A stretch of DNA of 18,665 nt from an uncultured Fretibacterium sp. (GCA_937900285.1 CALCEM010000024.1:1-18665), one strand, 5' to 3'; shown: positions 1 to 8,546, counted from the stretch's first letter. The notes: generated from the letters alone by a model not told the origin. Made by a program: numbers and translations.

Positions 1-17
1 GGGGCAAATTTTAAACC

Positions 18-23
18 TGTCAA
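18..23 (-). promoter_or_regulatory. possible -35 box of a gene just outside the window
   Basis: On the minus strand this reads TTGACA, an exact match to the sigma-70 -35 consensus. It lies beyond the carB terminator, in a stretch with no coding potential. A -10 box at the usual 17-nt spacing would fall just off the window edge, so the promoter cannot be confirmed. The rest of 1-89 is A/T-rich and I see nothing else in it. Confidence 0.25.
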
Positions 24-89
24 ATTATTTAAAATCCTTGAATTTAACGGCAAAAATAAAAAATAAAATAACAAAATAAAATAATAAAA

Positions 90-115
90 TTCCCGAAGCA
101 TAAAAACTCCGGGAA
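90..115 (-). terminator. Rho-independent terminator after carB
   Basis: Read on the minus strand, 115-107 (TTCCCGGAG) pairs with 98-90 (CTTCGGGAA) as a 9-bp stem with one G-T wobble and an 8-nt loop. It is followed by a T-rich run. It starts about 20 nt past the carB stop. The plus strand also has a T8 run just after the hairpin (117-124), so it could work in both directions. It marks the end of the polA-surA-like-carB transcription unit. Confidence 0.8.
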
Positions 116-134
116 AATTTTTTTTATGTTTTAT

Positions 135-3100
135 TTAAGCATCCTTTATTAATTCGTGCCATTCCTTGATGGATTTTAAATTTAAATTGTCCTGAGCATT
201 CTCATCAGAATTTTTCATTAAAATTATTCCTTCGATCGCAGAACGTGCAGCCGCCAACGTCGTAACATATGGAATTTTTGCGCGAACCGCTTCACGGCGT
301 AACAAACTCCCGGCACCTGTAAAAGCTTTTTCGCGAGGTGTATTAATTATCATTTGAACTTCTCCATTAATAATTAAATCCTGAATGTCCGGACGGTTTT
401 TGCCAATTAAAACGGATTCAACGCCAGAATTATTTAAAGCCTCGTGAGTTCCTTTTGTAGCAAAAATTTTAAAGCCAGCTGAAATATATTTTTTTGCAAT
501 CTCCGAAATTTCCGGCTTATCACGATCGCTCACAGCTATTAAAATATTTCCGGATAATGGCAATTTTGATCCCGCTGCTTCTTCCGCTTTAAAAAATGCT
601 TCGCCCGCATCCTGCGAAATTCCTAATACTTCACCAGTCGAACGCATCTCAGGTCCTAACACCGGGTCAACTTCCTGGAACATGTTAAACGGAAATACAG
701 ATTCTTTTACGCCGTAATACGGGATATTTTTTTCCGGCAAATTTTCAAGCGGAGATTTTAATCCCGTAATATCTTTTGTGATCGCTTCGACTGCCAAAGG
801 AACCATTTTTATTCCGCAGACTTTTGACACAAGCGGAACGGTTCTGGAGGCTCTTGGATTTGCTTCAAGCACAAAAATTTTATTGTTCTCGATCGCGTAT
901 TGAATATTCATCAAGCCTACAACGTGCATCGCTTCAGCTATTAAGCGCGTATATTTTTTTATTGTGTCGAGATGTTCCGAACTTATGTGCCTCGATGGAA
1001 TTATACAAGCCGAATCACCCGAATGTATCCCGGCCAGTTCAATATGTTCCATTACAGCCGGTACATATGCGTGAACTCCATCGCAAATTGCATCCGCTTC
1101 ACATTCGAGAGCGTGATTTAAAAATCTGTCGATCAAAATCGGACGATCAGGCGTAACTCCTACAGCAGCATTTACATAATTTTTTAAATCCTCTTCGGTG
1201 TAAACAATTTCCATCCCGCGACCGCCTAAAACATAACTCGGACGAACCATAACGGGATAACCGATTTTATTTGCAATTTTCACGGCCTCTTCAAAATTTA
1301 CGGCTGTACCGGATTCGGGCATCGGAATATTTAATTTATCCATGACATTTTTAAAGCGTCCGCGATCTTCAGCGAGATCAATTATTTCGGGTGAAGTTCC
1401 CAAAATTTTCACACCGTTTTTCTCAAGTTCACTCGCTAAATTTAAAGGCGTTTGCCCTCCAAACTGCGCAATTACTCCGATCGGATTTTCTGCCCTGTAA
1501 ATGCTTAAAACATCTTCAAGCGTTAAAGGCTCAAAATATAATTTATCCGATGTATCGTAATCTGTTGAAACTGTTTCGGGGTTGCAATTTATAATAATCG
1601 TCTCGAAGCCCAATTTTTTTAAACTCTGAGCAGCATGCACGCAACAATAATCAAACTCAATGCCCTGCCCTATTCTGTTAGGACCTCCGCCGAGTATCAT
1701 AATTTTTTTATTGCTCGAAATTTTATTATTTTGATTCGGTTCAGGGTTATACGTCGAATAATAATAAGCTCCCGAATCAGTTCCGCTCACGTGAATACCG
1801 TCCCAAGTTTCGACAATATTTAATTTTTCGCGCTGAGTTCGTATGCTGTCCTCTGAAACGTTTAATAATTTACTCAAATATTTATCCGAAAATCCATCGC
1901 GTTTAGCCTGCTTTAAAATTTCATCCGGTAAATTTTTATTTTTATACTTTAAAATATTTTCCTCTTCGTTTACGAGTTCGAGCATTTGATTTAAAAAATA
2001 TTTCTTGACGTGAGTAATATTATAAATTTCATCGACGCTTACATTTTTGCGCAATGCCTCGTAAATTATAAAATATCTCTCGCTTGATGGCTCCTCCAAT
2101 AATTTCAATAATTCCGATTTATCCAGCTCGTTAAAATTTTTTGCGAACCCTAAACCGTAGCGATCTTTTTCGAGTGAGCGTATTGCCTTTTGGAACGCCT
2201 CTTTAAAATTCCGTCCGATGCTCATAACTTCTCCGACCGCCCGCATTTGAGTCCCTAATTTATCTTTTACGCCGTGAAATTTTTCAAAAGCCCAGCGCGC
2301 AAATTTTACAACGACATAATTCCCACCGGGTTTATATTTATCGAGAGTTCCATATTTTCCGCATTTAATTTCATCGAGAGAAAGCCCTGCCGCCAATTTA
2401 GCCGAAACTAAAGCGATCGGGAATCCTGTAGCCTTTGAAGCTAATGCAGAAGAGCGCGAAGTTCTCGGATTAATTTCAATCACGATCACGCGTCCTGTTT
2501 TTGGATCGTGAGCAAATTGGACATTTGTACCGCCGATCACGCCGATATGTTCAACAATTTTATAAGCTTGTCTTTGTAATTCGGCCTGTAAATTTTCATC
2601 AATCGTCAACATCGGAGCAACGCAAAATGAATCACCCGTATGCACTCCCATAGGATCAACGTTCTCAATAAAACACACGGTGATCATATTATTATTTTTA
2701 TCGCGGACAACTTCCAGCTCCAGCTCTTCCCAGCCTGAAACACTTTCCTCAACTAAAACTTGATGCACAAGGCTAGCCTGTAAACCACGTTCGCAAACCG
2801 TTTTTAATTCTTCGCGATTGTAAACAAGTCCGCCGCCTGCTCCGCCCATCGTGTAAGCTGGACGCAAGACAACAGGATATTTTAATTTTTCGGCGATCTT
2901 CAAAGCTTCATCAACTGAATAAGCAACTTCAGATTTTGCCATGTCGATGCCGAGTAATTCCATTGTCTTTTTAAATTCGATTCGATCTTCTCCGCGTTCT
3001 ATTGCATCGGCCTGAACTCCTATAACCTGAACATTATATTTTTTTAAAATCCCGGCTTTATTCAGTTCGGCGCATAAATTTAAACCTGACTGCCCTCCCA

Positions 3101-3368
3101 AATTCGGTAATAATGCGTCCGGTTTTTCCTTCGCGATAATTTTCTCAAGCCTCGAAACGTTCAACGGCTCAATATAAGTAATGTCTGCCATTTCGGGATC
3201 AGTCATAATCGTAGCAGGGTTTGAATTTACCAAAATAATTTTATATCCGAGCGATCTTAATGCTTTACATGCCTGAGTCCCGGAGTAATCAAACTCACAA
3301 GCCTGACCAATTACGATCGGGCCTGAACCAATTATTAAAATTTTATTAATATCTTTACGTTGCGACAT
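135..3368 (-). CDS. carB: carbamoyl-phosphate synthase large subunit
   Basis: Full-length CarB (1077 residues; the family is about 1070). It makes carbamoyl phosphate from bicarbonate, two ATP and ammonia supplied by the small subunit CarA, for arginine and pyrimidine synthesis in the cytoplasm. The N-terminal half begins with ILIIGSGPIVIGQACEFDYSG (from residue 10) and carries the first ATP-grasp domain (VVLRPAYTMGGAGGG about 166-180; EINPRTSRSSA about 298-308). The second half repeats the fold (MILGGGPNRIGQGIEFDY from about 557; VRPSYVLGGRGME about 708-720; EANPRASRT about 835-843). An MGS-like allosteric domain occupies about 945-1050 (TKGTHEAL, NTPREK). It starts 9 nt after the SurA-like stop, so it is probably cotranscribed with that gene. 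No carA is adjacent. No motif appears missing. Confidence 0.97.
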   Translation of the reverse strand: MSQRKDINKILIIGSGPIVIGQACEFDYSGTQACKALRSLGYKIILVNSNPATIMTDPEMADITYIEPLNVSRLEKIIAKEKPDALLPNLGGQSGLNLCAELNKAGILKKYNVQVIGVQADAIERGEDRIEFKKTMELLGIDMAKSEVAYSVDEALKIAEKLKYPVVLRPAYTMGGAGGGLVYNREELKTVCERGLQASLVHQVLVEESVSGWEELELEVVRDKNNNMITVCFIENVDPMGVHTGDSFCVAPMLTIDENLQAELQRQAYKIVEHIGVIGGTNVQFAHDPKTGRVIVIEINPRTSRSSALASKATGFPIALVSAKLAAGLSLDEIKCGKYGTLDKYKPGGNYVVVKFARWAFEKFHGVKDKLGTQMRAVGEVMSIGRNFKEAFQKAIRSLEKDRYGLGFAKNFNELDKSELLKLLEEPSSERYFIIYEALRKNVSVDEIYNITHVKKYFLNQMLELVNEEENILKYKNKNLPDEILKQAKRDGFSDKYLSKLLNVSEDSIRTQREKLNIVETWDGIHVSGTDSGAYYYSTYNPEPNQNNKISSNKKIMILGGGPNRIGQGIEFDYCCVHAAQSLKKLGFETIIINCNPETVSTDYDTSDKLYFEPLTLEDVLSIYRAENPIGVIAQFGGQTPLNLASELEKNGVKILGTSPEIIDLAEDRGRFKNVMDKLNIPMPESGTAVNFEEAVKIANKIGYPVMVRPSYVLGGRGMEIVYTEEDLKNYVNAAVGVTPDRPILIDRFLNHALECEADAICDGVHAYVPAVMEHIELAGIHSGDSACIIPSRHISSEHLDTIKKYTRLIAEAMHVVGLMNIQYAIENNKIFVLEANPRASRTVPLVSKVCGIKMVPLAVEAITKDITGLKSPLENLPEKNIPYYGVKESVFPFNMFQEVDPVLGPEMRSTGEVLGISQDAGEAFFKAEEAAGSKLPLSGNILIAVSDRDKPEISEIAKKYISAGFKIFATKGTHEALNNSGVESVLIGKNRPDIQDLIINGEVQMIINTPREKAFTGAGSLLRREAVRAKIPYVTTLAAARSAIEGIILMKNSDENAQDNLNLKSIKEWHELIKDA

Positions 3369-3377
3369 AAATTTAAA

Positions 3378-4847
3378 TTATTCACTCACTTTTTCATCTT
3401 TTTCATCTTCGTTTTGAATTTGAGGTGTTATAATGTCCTCACTGGTTTCAAAATTATTTCCAGCTTCTTCAACCTCTGAGATATTTTCAGCTTCAAGCTT
3501 CGGCTCTTCAACTTTTACATCGTCAGATTTAATTTCATCTGTTCCCTCTGCTTCCTCTGCTTCTTTTACTTCCTCGACTTCTTCAACCTCTGGAATATTT
3601 TCAGCTTCAAGCTTCGGCTCTTCGGTTTTCACATCGTCAGATTTAATTTCATCTGCTTCCCCTGCTTCCTCTGCTTCTTTTACTTCTTCGACTTCTTCAA
3701 CCTCTGAAATATTTTCAGCTTCAGGCTTCGGCTCTTCAACTTTTACATCGTCAGATTTAATTTCATCTGTTCCGTCCTCTTCAGGCTCATCCAAAATTAT
3801 TTCAGGCATCTTTAACGTATCTTCTTCCGGCTTTTCCTCGTTGACTTTTGCGAATAACGAAGGGTCATTTATTATTACTTGTGCTTTTGACATTAAACCG
3901 GCCTGGAAATCGTTCAACCTCTGACGCTCCTCTTGTTGCTGCAACAACGCGCGAATATCTGAGCTTACTTCATCATAAGTGTCTGTACGTTCCGGGACGT
4001 ATTCAGTTTTTAAACCGACACCATAATCACCGCTGGAAATTTCAAAAACGTTACTAAGCTGGCCAACATCCAACGAATCAAGAATTTTTAACGCTCCGCC
4101 GGAAATTGTATCTGCTCTCAAAAATACAGGCTCATGCGTAATATTTAAAAGTTTATCCCCGCTGGTTCTGTTTGCTACAACGTCCCAAGATTCTCCGCCA
4201 GAAATTTCAGAATAAAATTTTTCCGCTTCAGCCTCATCCGAAAAATCCGCCAGATGAATCATATAACCAGCCGGCTTTATATATACAAAATTTTTCATTG
4301 AGTCGTAAAATTCAAGAGCTTTGTCCTCGCTCACATCAATTTCTCCGATCGCTTCGTTCACTAAAATATTCACGGCCATCTGACGGGCTAAATTTTTGCG
4401 ATAATCCTCGCGCTTAATTCCTGCGTTTGCCAAATACTGATAAAAAGTTTCACGCGTCGGGTAATATCTGTCCGCATATGCTTTCATTGCCGCCTCAGCT
4501 TCAACATCAGTTACTTTTATTCCGCGATCCTCAACTTCTTTATTTAATTGAGATTCCAAAATTGCCTGATCTAAAACTGATTGATAAATTACGGCCATGT
4601 CAAGCGAAGCAATATTACGACCTGAATAATTTTCAAGATAATTTCTTCTGCGGCGCTCAAGTTCAGAACGCATTAAAGAACGGCCATTAATTTGAGCGAC
4701 TTCATAATCCGTCATTGTTCCATCTGCGTTCACTCCGGGACTTCTGCGAGTGCCTCTGCCTTCGTACATTAAAAACGTTGAAAGCAAAAACGCAATAACA
4801 ATTATTATCATGATCCATTTCATTTGAGTTCTTAAAAATTTCATCAT
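3378..4847 (-). CDS. SurA/PpiD-like membrane-anchored periplasmic chaperone-like protein
   Basis: A 489-residue protein with a short cytoplasmic start, one membrane anchor (about 11-29, WIMIIIVIAFLLSTFLMYEG) and an extracytoplasmic SurA-N-like helical region (about 50-180: VAQINGRSLMRSELERR, then QSVLDQAILESQLNKEVEDRGIKVT). Residues about 190-285 occupy the place of a parvulin PPIase domain, but I cannot see the usual catalytic signature, so isomerase activity is doubtful. A coiled region (about 290-320) follows. The tail (about 335-489) is very acidic, low in complexity and built from 38-residue repeats. The architecture resembles PpiD and the SurA-N proteins of diderm bacteria, which help fold outer-membrane and periplasmic proteins. 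An AAGGAG site (4862-4867) lies 14 nt before the first of two adjacent ATG codons. It sits between polA and carB. The function is inferred from architecture. Confidence 0.75.
   Translation of the reverse strand: MMKFLRTQMKWIMIIIVIAFLLSTFLMYEGRGTRRSPGVNADGTMTDYEVAQINGRSLMRSELERRRRNYLENYSGRNIASLDMAVIYQSVLDQAILESQLNKEVEDRGIKVTDVEAEAAMKAYADRYYPTRETFYQYLANAGIKREDYRKNLARQMAVNILVNEAIGEIDVSEDKALEFYDSMKNFVYIKPAGYMIHLADFSDEAEAEKFYSEISGGESWDVVANRTSGDKLLNITHEPVFLRADTISGGALKILDSLDVGQLSNVFEISSGDYGVGLKTEYVPERTDTYDEVSSDIRALLQQQEERQRLNDFQAGLMSKAQVIINDPSLFAKVNEEKPEEDTLKMPEIILDEPEEDGTDEIKSDDVKVEEPKPEAENISEVEEVEEVKEAEEAGEADEIKSDDVKTEEPKLEAENIPEVEEVEEVKEAEEAEGTDEIKSDDVKVEEPKLEAENISEVEEAGNNFETSEDIITPQIQNEDEKDEKVSE
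3468..3773. repeat. 114-bp tandem repeat, 2.7 copies, inside the SurA-like gene
   Basis: Copies begin at 3468, 3582 and 3696 (each opens TTCAACCTCTG on the plus strand), exactly 114 bp apart. The third copy stops matching near 3773. The unit is 38 codons, so changes in copy number keep the frame. Copies differ at only a few positions. The encoded unit is Glu/Val-rich (e.g. EIKSDDVK.EEPK.EAEN followed by SEVEEVEEVKEAEEA), forming an acidic and probably disordered or coiled tail. Confidence 0.9.
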
Positions 4848-4861
4848 GACTTTATTATTTT

Positions 4862-4867
4862 CTCCTT
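4862..4867 (-). promoter_or_regulatory. ribosome binding site of the SurA-like gene
   Basis: AAGGAG on the minus strand, 14 nt before the ATG at 4847. The spacing is long, and the second ATG (4844) is another 3 nt away, so the first ATG is the better choice. Confidence 0.6.
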
Positions 4868-4936
4868 TTGTGCAAAATTTTTTTTATTTTTTAATCAAAC
4901 GCAAATTTTAACATATACGATTTTAATTTATATAAT

Positions 4937-7285
4937 TTATACATCTGCTAAACTTTCACCGGATTTAATTACGACTTCCAGCGGGATTTTTTTGGAGTAT
5001 ACATCTTTCATAACGTCGCTTAAAATTTCGCCAGCCTCGTTTACATTTTCGCGAGAACATTCGCAAATTAAAGAGTCATGAACCTGCAAAAATAATCCGT
5101 CTGAAAATTTCGAACCTGAAAAATTTATCATTGCAATTCTCGCAATATCCGCTGCTGTGCCTTGAACAGGACTATTTATTAAAGCTCGATCCAACGCTAA
5201 ACCCTTCGCAGGAATTTCATTTACTGGACGAATGCGCCCGGAAAAAGTTTGCGTATAACCTTTTGTTTTTGCTTCCATAACAATATTTTTTATAAATTCG
5301 TTTATGCCGGGAAATGCTTTAAAATATTTTTCAATTATAGTCTTTGCTTCGGCTCTGGAAATATTCAAACGTTCAGCAAGCCCGAAAGATTTCATGCCGT
5401 ATAATAATCCGAAATTTATCATTTTTGCCGTTCGTCTCAATTCCTGCGTAACAAATTCCGATGAAACTCCAAAAACCCAAGAAGCCGTTTCAGTATGAAC
5501 ATCAGTATTATTTTTGAATGCTTCAATTAATTTTTTTTCGCCCGATAAAAATGCTAACACTCTTAACTCAATTTGAGAATAATCAGCAGATATAAAAATA
5601 TTTTCCGGCTCAACTGGAATTAAACCGGCTTTTATTTTTTCGGCCCATTTCCCGGCAGCAGGGATCGTCTGTAAATTTGGATCGTGACAGCTTAAACGCC
5701 CGGTCCCGGTGCTCGAAGCTTCAAAATTTGGGTGAATAATATTATTTTCGTCAGCATATTTCATAAAAGGTATTACGAAACTGTTTAACATTTTTGATAA
5801 TTCACGGTGTTCGAGAATTAAAGACGGTACATCATTGGGATATTCTGTTAATTTTTCGAGTACATTCGCTTCAGTTGAAAATGATTTACCTTTTTTGACG
5901 CTCGGAACATAATTTAATTTTTCAAATAAGAGCCATGAAACTTGTTGCGGAGAATTTATATTTATTCGCAGTCCTGTTAAATTTATGATTGTCGTTTCAA
6001 TTTCTTTTACACGCGCTTCCAGTTCGATATTTAAATTTTTGAAATGCTGCATATTAATTTTAATTCCGTGAGAAGCCATTTTATTTAAGATCGGTAAAAT
6101 TGGTTTATCGATTTTTTCCATTACGTTGCGCAAATCTTTAAAATTATCTATTTCGTTATTTAATCTTGCGGCAGTCTTTAATAATAAATTTCCCGGCTCA
6201 TTGGAATTTTTAATATTATTATTTACGTCATCGAATTTTTTACCGGCAACATCAGGATGTAATAAATAATATGCCGTTCTCAAGTCGAACACATCATTAA
6301 TATTTAAATTTGGATTTCGTAATAATTCGTTTTTTAAATCGCACGTAATTATTTTTTGAGCTGGATATTTTAATTTATATTCGTGATGATATTCCGTAAA
6401 ATTGTCCTGTAATTCAAATTCCGGATTAATTTTTTTTAGCACTCTGTTAAGCCTCAAACCTGAAGCCAATTCAATAAATTTATTTAAATCTGATTCAGCG
6501 TTAAAAAGCTCGTGTAAAAATTTTTTTTCGTCCAGAACATTTAAATTTAATTGCGTTAATTTCTTTATTTCTAAAACGTCATTGAGCGTAAATTTTTCGA
6601 GTTTGCTACGTAAATTTTTTTGAACTTTGTCCAGTGAATTATAAATATTTTCTATGCTGCCAAATTCAGAAATTAATTTTTTTGCTCCAACTTCGCCGAT
6701 GCCTTTAACGCCCGGAATATTATCGGATTTATCGCCGGTTAAAGCTAAATAGTCAGCCATCAAATTAGATTTAAAACCGTATTCGCTTATAAATTTTTTC
6801 TGGTCGTAAATTTCTGCCTGAGATATTCCGTTAATTGTCGGTCTGATCATAATAATTTCATCGTCCAAAATTTGTAATAAATCTTTATCCGATGATAATA
6901 CTGCTACTTCATGGCCGGAATTTTTTATAATTTTTGCAGCAGAGCCAATAATGTCATCAGCTTCGACATTTGGAACTGATAAAACATAACATCCCCAAAA
7001 TTTTAATAATTCCTGTAATATCGGCAATTGTATTTTTATGTCATCGTCTAAAGGTTTACGAGTTGATTTATATTCCGTGTAAATTTCGTGTCTAAAATTT
7101 TTACCTCCAGCATCGAAAGCTATTAATTTATAATCCGGTTTAAATTCGTCGCAAACTTTGAACAGCATATTAAAAAAACCTGTTATCATTCCTGTAGGAG
7201 TTCCGTCCGGTGCGTTTAATTTTATATTGATTGCGTGAAAAGCCCTGTGCGCTAAACTGTGACCGTCAACTATTAAAATTTTCAT
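4937..7285 (-). CDS. polA: DNA polymerase I, with a reduced proofreading domain
   Basis: Family A polymerase for Okazaki-fragment maturation and repair. The N-terminal 5' nuclease is complete (residues counted from the GTG at 7300: KILIVDGHSLAHRAF 7-21, NVEADDIIG 111-119, LSSDKDLLQIL 135-145, ALTGDKSDNIPGVKGIG 186-202). The polymerase domain has TGTGRLS (531-537), motif A DYSQIELR (573-580), motif B RRTAKMINFGLLYG (622-635) and motif C QVHDS (739-743). The middle 3'-5' exonuclease region (about 300-400) is short and lacks the acidic metal-binding residues I would expect, so proofreading is probably absent. Total length is below the 870-930 typical of the family. I prefer the ATG at 7285 (782 residues), because AGGTGA precedes it by about 12 nt and KILIVDGHSL is where homologues begin. 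A GTG at 7300 would add MKISH. Confidence 0.95.
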   Translation of the reverse strand: MKILIVDGHSLAHRAFHAINIKLNAPDGTPTGMITGFFNMLFKVCDEFKPDYKLIAFDAGGKNFRHEIYTEYKSTRKPLDDDIKIQLPILQELLKFWGCYVLSVPNVEADDIIGSAAKIIKNSGHEVAVLSSDKDLLQILDDEIIMIRPTINGISQAEIYDQKKFISEYGFKSNLMADYLALTGDKSDNIPGVKGIGEVGAKKLISEFGSIENIYNSLDKVQKNLRSKLEKFTLNDVLEIKKLTQLNLNVLDEKKFLHELFNAESDLNKFIELASGLRLNRVLKKINPEFELQDNFTEYHHEYKLKYPAQKIITCDLKNELLRNPNLNINDVFDLRTAYYLLHPDVAGKKFDDVNNNIKNSNEPGNLLLKTAARLNNEIDNFKDLRNVMEKIDKPILPILNKMASHGIKINMQHFKNLNIELEARVKEIETTIINLTGLRININSPQQVSWLLFEKLNYVPSVKKGKSFSTEANVLEKLTEYPNDVPSLILEHRELSKMLNSFVIPFMKYADENNIIHPNFEASSTGTGRLSCHDPNLQTIPAAGKWAEKIKAGLIPVEPENIFISADYSQIELRVLAFLSGEKKLIEAFKNNTDVHTETASWVFGVSSEFVTQELRRTAKMINFGLLYGMKSFGLAERLNISRAEAKTIIEKYFKAFPGINEFIKNIVMEAKTKGYTQTFSGRIRPVNEIPAKGLALDRALINSPVQGTAADIARIAMINFSGSKFSDGLFLQVHDSLICECSRENVNEAGEILSDVMKDVYSKKIPLEVVIKSGESLADV

Positions 7286-7297
7286 GTGCGAAATTTT

Positions 7298-7303
7298 CAC
7301 CTA
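7298..7303 (-). promoter_or_regulatory. ribosome binding site deciding the polA start
   Basis: AGGTGA on the minus strand, about 12 nt before the ATG at 7285. It overlaps the alternative GTG start at 7300, which has no purine-rich site of its own. This favours the ATG. Confidence 0.5.
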
Positions 7304-7341
7304 AATCTGAATTTATATTTATATTTATTAAATTGCGTTAA

Positions 7342-7347
7342 ATTATA
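7342..7347 (-). promoter_or_regulatory. putative -10 box of the polA operon
   Basis: TATAAT on the minus strand within the 77-bp divergent intergenic region. A transcription start near 7335 would leave a leader of about 50 nt to the polA ATG. No good -35 box is visible at 16-18 nt. TTAAG stands 9 nt upstream of it, as it does before the TATAAT of the iron operon. Confidence 0.45.
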
Positions 7348-7370
7348 TCTGTTGAGCTTAAAAAATTTTT

Positions 7371-7376
7371 TATAAT
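7371..7376 (+). promoter_or_regulatory. putative -10 box abutting the AlbA_2-like gene
   Basis: TATAAT directly before the ATG at 7377. Initiation 6-8 nt downstream would begin at or just after the second in-frame ATG (7383), giving a leaderless message. There is no Shine-Dalgarno-like sequence before either ATG. In AT-rich DNA this hexamer may be chance. Confidence 0.3.
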
Positions 7377-8459
7377 ATGCAAATGAATTTTAAGAGTTTC
7401 AGCGAGTTTTTAAAGAATACTGCAAATTGTGACCGGGAATTTTTACACGAGGAGGATATTTATAATTTAATACCTTCAGTTTATGCGTTTGCTAATTCGT
7501 CAGGCGGTTTTATTATTTTTTACGGGACGATGCCGGAATTAAATATTAATAATATAAATTTTGAAATTCAAGAATTTAACGAGAGCGAACCGGATGAAAA
7601 TGAAAATAAAATTTTTATAATTCAAGTATATCCAGCTGAATATTATAAACGTCCGCTGATCTTTAATAATAAAGTTTATAGGCGCGTTGAAGGAATAAAT
7701 TTAATTTCAAATAATATTTCGCGTTTGCACATGGCCGGAATTAATACGAGCTTTTACAAGTCAGATGAAATTATAAAAAGTGCTGTATTAAATTTTGAAG
7801 ATGTAAATAATTTTAGAAATTTAATTTTAAAAAATAATCCCGAATTTAAATTTTATTCTGAAAAGGAATTTTTAAAACGCTCCTTTATATGTTCGGGAAA
7901 ATTTCTAACGCAAGCAGGTTTTTTAATGTTCGGGCATGACAGCATAAATATTAACGTTGAAATTATTTTAAATATAAATAAAAATATTACGAGTTTACGC
8001 GCCGGAAATTTATGGCAGGGATTTTATAACATGCTCCCAAAATTAATTTTAAAGCTCTCGAATAATTGCGCAAATGCCGTCCGAGAAATTTTTTTAAATG
8101 CTCTGATTCATTCGGATTATAATAATTATCATTACGCCGGCCATGAAATTAAAATTAATATCGAAATATATAACGAAGAAAACGAAAATTTAAATAATCC
8201 CGTTATAAAAATTATTAATCCCGGTTTAGTCATGTCGTTTAATGAAAATGAAAGCGTCTGCAGAAATTTAAGGCTAATGAAAATATTTAAACTGCTGACG
8301 AAAAATAAAAATAAAAAGTCCGGCATGAAAATTATAAGAGATTACGATCAAAATTTTAAATATGAACTCGACATGTTAAATTTTTATACGATCGCAAAAT
8401 TAAAATTAGAATCAATCGAAGACGAAAAAATTATTTTACCCGCTCCCAAAATTTTATAG
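7377..8459 (+). CDS. AlbA_2 (Schlafen-like)/GHKL ATPase-type protein, possible regulator
   Basis: A 360-residue protein resembling the AlbA_2-domain 'ATP-binding' proteins often annotated as transcriptional regulators. AFANSSGGFIIFYG (37-50) matches the AlbA_2 core (AfaNt.GG...GV), and KRPLIFNNKVYRRVEG (91-106) matches its later strand where a peptide ends in R-V/RxG. VREIFLNALIHSDY (235-248) matches the GHKL ATPase N-box (vrEalvNAlvHrdY), and INPGLV (280-285) the 'NPG' box. The usual opening E...EFK of AlbA_2 is not visible, and the C-terminal glycine-rich lid (GsGi) is replaced by NKKSGMKII, so both sites may be degenerate. It has no signal peptide or membrane segment. It is divergent from polA and 117 bp ahead of the iron operon, with no obvious tie to either. 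The domain call is moderate and the function unknown. Confidence 0.7.
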   Translation: MQMNFKSFSEFLKNTANCDREFLHEEDIYNLIPSVYAFANSSGGFIIFYGTMPELNINNINFEIQEFNESEPDENENKIFIIQVYPAEYYKRPLIFNNKVYRRVEGINLISNNISRLHMAGINTSFYKSDEIIKSAVLNFEDVNNFRNLILKNNPEFKFYSEKEFLKRSFICSGKFLTQAGFLMFGHDSININVEIILNINKNITSLRAGNLWQGFYNMLPKLILKLSNNCANAVREIFLNALIHSDYNNYHYAGHEIKINIEIYNEENENLNNPVIKIINPGLVMSFNENESVCRNLRLMKIFKLLTKNKNKKSGMKIIRDYDQNFKYELDMLNFYTIAKLKLESIEDEKIILPAPKIL

Positions 8460-8531
8460 TTTGAATTTAAAAACTTTAATGCGATTTTGGATTTACATTT
8501 TTAATGACGGCTGATAAAATTTGCGTTAAAT

Positions 8532-8546
8532 TAAGTTTGACTCTTA
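8532..8546 (+). promoter_or_regulatory. candidate operator of the iron operon
   Basis: TAAG-N7-CTTA is a 15-bp imperfect palindrome (5 of 7 half-site pairs match) overlapping the -10 region before the FTR1 gene. Its position suits repression by the DtxR-family protein encoded at the end of the same operon. It only loosely resembles known DtxR/IdeR boxes (TTAGG...CCTAA). The assignment is inference. Confidence 0.3.

Noticed and set aside
3433..3924. 163-residue plus-strand ORF rich in Ser, opposite the SurA-like gene
   Set aside because: It is the antisense image of the acidic Glu/Asp-rich repeat; the Ser/Phe-rich composition follows from that, and it has no ribosome binding site or recognisable domain.
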